Assembly: GCA_034090805.1 (NCBI GenBank)
Contig: JAXDRV010000075.1
Coordinates: 1-45,711 of the forward strand
Source: Ornithomonoglobus_A sp034090805
Lineage (GTDB): Bacteria > Bacillota > Clostridia > UBA1381
Direction: 5' to 3'
Length of the DNA stretch: 45,711 bases
Position numbers and translations under genes: made by a program. Below are positions 42,028-45,711 of this stretch, in pieces. The stretch's first letter is position 1, and each line of letters opens with the position of its first letter. Under the pieces are notes generated by a model that had not been told where the DNA came from, searched no databases, and worked only from the letters and a program-made list of their open reading frames with translations.

Positions 42028-42077
42028 AAAAGGATTTGATATATTTAAACATGAATTTTAATATATCAAATCCTTTT
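42028..42077. terminator. Bidirectional terminator between the CmpB-type gene and pfkA
   Basis: A perfect 18-bp AT-rich stem (42028-42045 with 42060-42077) with A and T tails, between convergent genes. Confidence 0.88.
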
Positions 42078-42093
42078 TAAATATACACGTGTA

Positions 42094-43173
42094 TCAATCG
42101 CCGAAGCTGATTCCTATATCTCTTGCGCTCTTAACAAGCTCACCGTCAACAGGCACAGACTTCAGCTTTCCCGCAACAACACTCAGCGGAACGGGAACAA
42201 TTCTATCATTTTGCACCGCAACCATATTTCCGTAATTCTTGCTCAGTATAAGCCTTGCCGCCGCAGCACCCAGGCGTGTGCACAATACTCTGTCATAGGC
42301 ACACGGACTGCCGCCTCTCTGGAAATGCCCGGGTACGGCAACACGTATCTCATAATGTGTTTTTTCTCCAAGCTCATCTGCAAGCTTATATGCAACCGAC
42401 GGATAAGCAAGTGACGCTCTGTGTGCCTTTAATTCCTTTTTCTTCATAGCCGCCTCCTGCTTTGAAACGGCTCCTTCCGCAGCGGCTATTATTGTAAAGC
42501 CTTTGCCCATTTCCTCGCGCTTTTTAATAACCTCTGCAACCTTATCGATGTCGTATGGTATCTCCGGAATAAGAATAACGTCTGCACCTCCGGCTATGCC
42601 CGCATGAAGATTAAGCCAGCCGACTTTGTGACCCATAACCTCGACTATAAACACACGTCTGTGTGAGGTAGCTGTTGAATGAATACAGTCAATAACCTCC
42701 GTTGCAATATCGCAGGCACTTTGGAAGCCGAAGGTCATGTCTGTTCCGTAAATATCGTTATCGATCGTTTTGGGGAGCGACACAACATTAAGTCCCTCTT
42801 GACTGAGCATATTCGCACTCTTCTGTGTTCCGTTTCCTCCGAGAACAACAAGACAGTCAAGCCCCATTTTTTTATAGTTGTTTTTCATCTCCCGAACTTT
42901 GTCAAGCTGTGTTGTTTCGTCAATGACACGCATCTGCTTAAACGGCTGACGTGACGTTCCGAGGATTGTTCCGCCTATAGTCAGAATACCGGAAAAATCC
43001 ATACGGCTCATTTTTTCGTAATCACCGTATATTAATCCCGTATATCCGTTTTTTATGCCGTAAATTTCAAGCTCATCACCAAGCTCCTCATAAAGAGTTT
43101 TTGCCACGGCTCTGATTGCGGCGTTAAGTCCCTGGCAGTCGCCGCCGCTTGTTAAAATACCTATTTTTCTCAT
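42094..43173 (-). CDS. pfkA: 6-phosphofructokinase (mixed-signature PFK)
   Basis: A 359-residue PfkA-fold enzyme that phosphorylates fructose-6-phosphate. It shows GILTSGGDCQGLNAAIRA, GGTILGTSR, the catalytic TIDND (Asp138) and VEVMGHKVGW. At the donor-determining sites it has GGNGT (Asn114, Gly115) and Lys135. Gly at the first site (E. coli 104) is ATP-type, whereas Lys at the second (E. coli 124) is PPi-type; Asn replaces the usual Asp103. ATP use is more likely. ATG 43173 follows AAGGAGTGACC; the start at 43239 lies inside ppk1. It is 22 bp after ppk1, so they form an operon. Confidence 0.93.
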   Translation of the reverse strand: MRKIGILTSGGDCQGLNAAIRAVAKTLYEELGDELEIYGIKNGYTGLIYGDYEKMSRMDFSGILTIGGTILGTSRQPFKQMRVIDETTQLDKVREMKNNYKKMGLDCLVVLGGNGTQKSANMLSQEGLNVVSLPKTIDNDIYGTDMTFGFQSACDIATEVIDCIHSTATSHRRVFIVEVMGHKVGWLNLHAGIAGGADVILIPEIPYDIDKVAEVIKKREEMGKGFTIIAAAEGAVSKQEAAMKKKELKAHRASLAYPSVAYKLADELGEKTHYEIRVAVPGHFQRGGSPCAYDRVLCTRLGAAAARLILSKNYGNMVAVQNDRIVPVPLSVVAGKLKSVPVDGELVKSARDIGISFGD

Positions 43174-43195
43174 ATCGGTCACTCCTTTTTTAACT

Positions 43196-45271
43196 TTACT
43201 CCGCCGCTGTGCAGGCAGCGTTTTTATATGCCTGTGCATAAAAATATTCCTGTGAGTTAATCATCTCTCCCTCGGTACTGCGTTTTCTGTAAATGCCGTC
43301 CGCGCCTTGAACTCTTGCTTTAATGTTATCCGTAAGCATTATTTTAAACATATCCGTTATTATTCGGCGTATGCCCTCATCATAAATCGGTACTGCGATT
43401 TCAACACGTCTTAATGTATTTCTTGTCATAAAATCTGCCGAGGAAATATATACTCTCTGCCGTTCCCCGGTACCGAAAATATATACTCTCGAATGCTCCA
43501 GAAATCTTCCGACTATGCTTATAATATTTATGTTTTCGGTAAATCCGGGCACCTGAGGCACCAGACAGCATATACCTCTCACGATAAGGTCTATCTTTAC
43601 TCCCGCCTGTGAAGCTTCGATAAGCTTGCTGATAATTGATTTATCGGTAAGCGAATTTATTTTTGCGCCGATATATGCGTCCTCGCCGAGATGCGCATGC
43701 TCTATTTCCGTATCTATCATGTCAAGAATTTTGTTTTGGAGGCATTTCGGAGCAACGAGAAGATGATTTGTCTTTTCCATCACCTGTCCCATGGCAAGCT
43801 CGTTAAATACGTGTCCCGCCTCCATGCCTATTTCTACGGACGAGGTCATAAGAGAATAGTCGGTATACAGCTTTGCTGTTTTTTCGTTATAATTTCCCGT
43901 GCCTATCTGCGTAATATAGCTGATTTTGTTATCCTCCTTGCGAGTTATCAGGCAGAGCTTGGAGTGTACCTTAAGTCTGTCAAGACCGTATATGATGCGG
44001 CAGCCCGCACTTTCAAGGCGGCGTGACCATTCTATGTTGTTTTCCTCGTCAAACCGAGCCTTAAGCTCAACAAGAACAACAACCTCCTTACCGTTTTCCG
44101 CAGCATTAATAAGCTCCTCAACAACCTGAGAATATCTCGCAACACGATAAAGCGTCATTTTTATCGAAACTACGTTTTTATCCTCGCCTGCCTCATGTAA
44201 AAGTCTCAAAAACGGCTTCATGCTCTCGTACGGATACGACAACAAAATATCATGCCCGGAAATCTGCGAAATCATACTCTCACCTTCATTGACAAGCGGT
44301 GATTTTTGCGGCGAGCGGGGAGGATAGAACAACTCTCTGTGCGAGCGGAGTCTGTCCTGTATTCCGAACACGAATGATAAATCAAGCGGCGCTTTCGACA
44401 TGAAAATCTGCTTTTCCGAAAGTCCCAGATGATTGCAGAAGCTTTTTTTTACGTGCTGCGGCATCTCACGTGTAATATCCATTCGGACGGGACACAGCTT
44501 TTTTCTTGAACGGATAATGTCCTCCATTGCATCACGGTAGTCGGTCGCCTCTTCGTCTATTGCTTCGTCTGCGTCAATATCCGCATTCCTGATTATGCGG
44601 ATAAGCGTCTTTCCGGTCACCTTATAGCGGTCAAAAATGTCAGATGCAAAATGCAGAATAAGCTCCTCCGCAAGCATAAATCTGTTACCGTCCGACGGCA
44701 GAGGGATAAGCCTGTCAAATACACCGCTGCACGGGACGATACCCAGCTTTGCATTCATGTTTTTTGTTTCAAGCGTAACAAGCGCATAGATTTTCTTGTT
44801 TTGCAGGAAAGGGAACGGCTGACGCTTGCCTATAACCTGCGGCGAAATCAGCGGCTTTATCTCATTTATAAAATATTTTCTCAGATACTGCGCATCGTCC
44901 TCGGACAGACTTGCAAAATTGATCAGCTCAATCCCGTAGCCGCTTATCTCTTTCATAATATTTTCGTATACCTCGTCCTTAAGCCGCATAAGAGAATCCG
45001 AACGGCTCAAAACTGCCGCAATCTGTTCTCGGCAGGTCATATGCGTTTTATTCTCACGCATATCTTTATCAATGAGCATCTTATCATGCAGAGAGCCCAC
45101 TCTGACCATGAAAAATTCATCGAGATTGCTCATAAAAATCGAAGCAAACGTAAGCCTCTCGCACAGAGGCACTGCCGGATCCGCCGCTTCCTCAAGAACA
45201 CGTTCGTTAAATTGCAGCCATGACAGCTCTCTGTTTCGGTAGCAGTCTGACTTGCTGTAGTTCTCGGTCAT
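43196..45271 (-). CDS. ppk1: Polyphosphate kinase 1
   Basis: A 691-residue enzyme that reversibly makes polyphosphate from ATP. N-terminal domain (YRNRELSWLQFNERVLEEA) and the FMSNLDEFFMVR segment come first. The middle and C-terminal phospholipase-D-like domains carry the catalytic His in KVHSKLCLI and a second in LEHSRVYIFG. MTLYRVARYSQVVEEL and QIGTGNYNEKTAKLYTD are also typical. AAAGGAG precedes the ATG. It is the first gene of an operon with pfkA and divergent from the partial gene at the right edge. Confidence 0.97.
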   Translation of the reverse strand: MTENYSKSDCYRNRELSWLQFNERVLEEAADPAVPLCERLTFASIFMSNLDEFFMVRVGSLHDKMLIDKDMRENKTHMTCREQIAAVLSRSDSLMRLKDEVYENIMKEISGYGIELINFASLSEDDAQYLRKYFINEIKPLISPQVIGKRQPFPFLQNKKIYALVTLETKNMNAKLGIVPCSGVFDRLIPLPSDGNRFMLAEELILHFASDIFDRYKVTGKTLIRIIRNADIDADEAIDEEATDYRDAMEDIIRSRKKLCPVRMDITREMPQHVKKSFCNHLGLSEKQIFMSKAPLDLSFVFGIQDRLRSHRELFYPPRSPQKSPLVNEGESMISQISGHDILLSYPYESMKPFLRLLHEAGEDKNVVSIKMTLYRVARYSQVVEELINAAENGKEVVVLVELKARFDEENNIEWSRRLESAGCRIIYGLDRLKVHSKLCLITRKEDNKISYITQIGTGNYNEKTAKLYTDYSLMTSSVEIGMEAGHVFNELAMGQVMEKTNHLLVAPKCLQNKILDMIDTEIEHAHLGEDAYIGAKINSLTDKSIISKLIEASQAGVKIDLIVRGICCLVPQVPGFTENINIISIVGRFLEHSRVYIFGTGERQRVYISSADFMTRNTLRRVEIAVPIYDEGIRRIITDMFKIMLTDNIKARVQGADGIYRKRSTEGEMINSQEYFYAQAYKNAACTAAE

Positions 45272-45301
45272 GAAATGTCAACTCCTTTATGTATTAATTG
45301 C

Positions 45302-45569
45302 AGACATATGCAAAATGTGAAATCTCATCTGGATTTGAGATATTTCTGATTACGGGGCGGCAGGGACACCGCCCCCTACACACCCTCGCTCTCGCTCGAA
45401 ACTCGCCGAAACTCAATAATAAACATCACAAATTCTTCCGAAATTGTAACAACCGGTAGGATTTGAGAGTATTTTTGAGTTTGTTCGGACGAGTTATCGC
45501 AAGAGATGTTTGAGTACGAATAAATTCAAAAATACTCTCAAATCCCCAAGCGTCATTTTGCAATTGTCT
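45302..45569 (-). mobile_element. Structured dispersed element, copy D (diverged)
   Basis: About 268 bp in the 326-bp divergent spacer between ppk1 and the partial right-edge gene, in the same direction as copy B. Hairpin 1 (about 45459-45545) is well conserved and covaries with copy B. The ends differ from the other copies: AGACATATGCAAAATG on the left and the inverted CATTTTGCAATTGTCT on the right. Hairpin 2 has been rebuilt with a GC-rich GGGGCGG/CCGCCCC stem (about 45354-45375). I see no convincing flanking direct repeat. Confidence 0.7.
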
Positions 45570-45597
45570 AATAAAACAATGCAAAGGAAGTGTGATT

Positions 45598-45711
45598 ATG
45601 AATTACACGGTCAAATATATGCTGTACCTCATCGGCTGCGGCGCACGAGGGGTTACCCCGGAAATTCCGTCCGAAACGCTTGATTTTGAGCTTTTGTTCA
45701 AGCTGTCAAAG
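45598..45711 (+). CDS. Start of an unidentified gene (truncated by window edge)
   Basis: Thirty-eight codons from an ATG preceded by AAAGGAAG (45583-45590) stay open to the edge. The fragment (MNYTVKYMLYLIGCGARG, then TPEIPSETLDFELLFKLSK) resembles the opening of uncharacterised nucleotidyltransferases of the NTP_transf_5 group, but it is too short to be sure. Element copy D ends 28 bp upstream. Confidence 0.6.
   Translation, partial: MNYTVKYMLYLIGCGARGVTPEIPSETLDFELLFKLSK

Overview
The window looks like chromosome from a Gram-positive, endospore-forming member of the Clostridia, probably an Oscillospirales/Ruminococcaceae-type gut anaerobe. The evidence is a set of spore genes (ypeB, sleB, spoIIR, cwlD, pdaA, a SpoIIQ-like M23 protein), the SCIFF peptide with its radical-SAM maturase (a clostridial hallmark), a HrcA/CIRCE-controlled groESL operon, moderate GC and strong AGGAG-type ribosome binding sites. 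The taxonomic level is an inference. I see no prophage, transposase, CRISPR array or rRNA.

Layout. 1-5.8 kb: spore germination and sporulation genes (ypeB-sleB leftward; spoIIR, tgt, a DUF1275 membrane protein and cwlD rightward). 5.9-8.2 kb: serine biosynthesis (serC-serA). 8.2-13.8 kb: RNA metabolism (rRNA methyltransferase and rnr leftward, cca rightward), then a LOG-family protein. 13.8-17.8 kb: a membrane glycosyltransferase, two identical tRNA-Lys(CUU) genes and two polysaccharide deacetylases, one of them PdaA. 17.8-22.1 kb, leftward: guaB, dusB, a small membrane protein, coaBC. 22.5-25.9 kb, rightward: ung, coaE, a lytic transglycosylase, a cytidylate-kinase-like protein, uppP. 26.2-32.1 kb, leftward: a VanW protein, a Cys-cluster protein, groES-groEL, and an M23 peptidase with a small BofC-like partner. 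32.4-42.0 kb, rightward: a MecA-like adaptor, yajC, a TIGR04086 protein, SCIFF and its maturase, tsaE, tsaB, rpiB, a cysteine hydrolase, typA, a ClC channel and a CmpB-type membrane protein. 42.1-45.3 kb, leftward: ppk1-pfkA. A truncated gene opens at the right edge.

How genes connect. CwlD and PdaA together make the muramic-delta-lactam of spore cortex, the mark that cortex-lytic enzymes such as SleB (with YpeB) recognise, so synthesis and breakdown of this modification lie 15 kb apart. SpoIIR and the M23/SpoIIQ-like protein act in forespore-mother cell signalling. UppP, the deacetylases, the transglycosylase and the VanW protein add to the cell-envelope theme.

The least expected content is non-coding. 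Four copies (A-D) of a structured element of about 140-270 bp have inverted ends related to TAGGTGATTGTAAAAT. Three are flanked by direct repeats of 13-15 bp. Each full copy carries two long hairpins with base-pair covariation between copies, and all four lie between divergently transcribed genes. A second, unrelated 137-bp repeat starts almost exactly at the stop codons of ypeB and uppP, and the uppP copy opens a run of seven consecutive hairpins. These look like a non-autonomous mobile or structured-RNA family and a 3'-end hairpin family. I cannot say from sequence alone whether either has been described.
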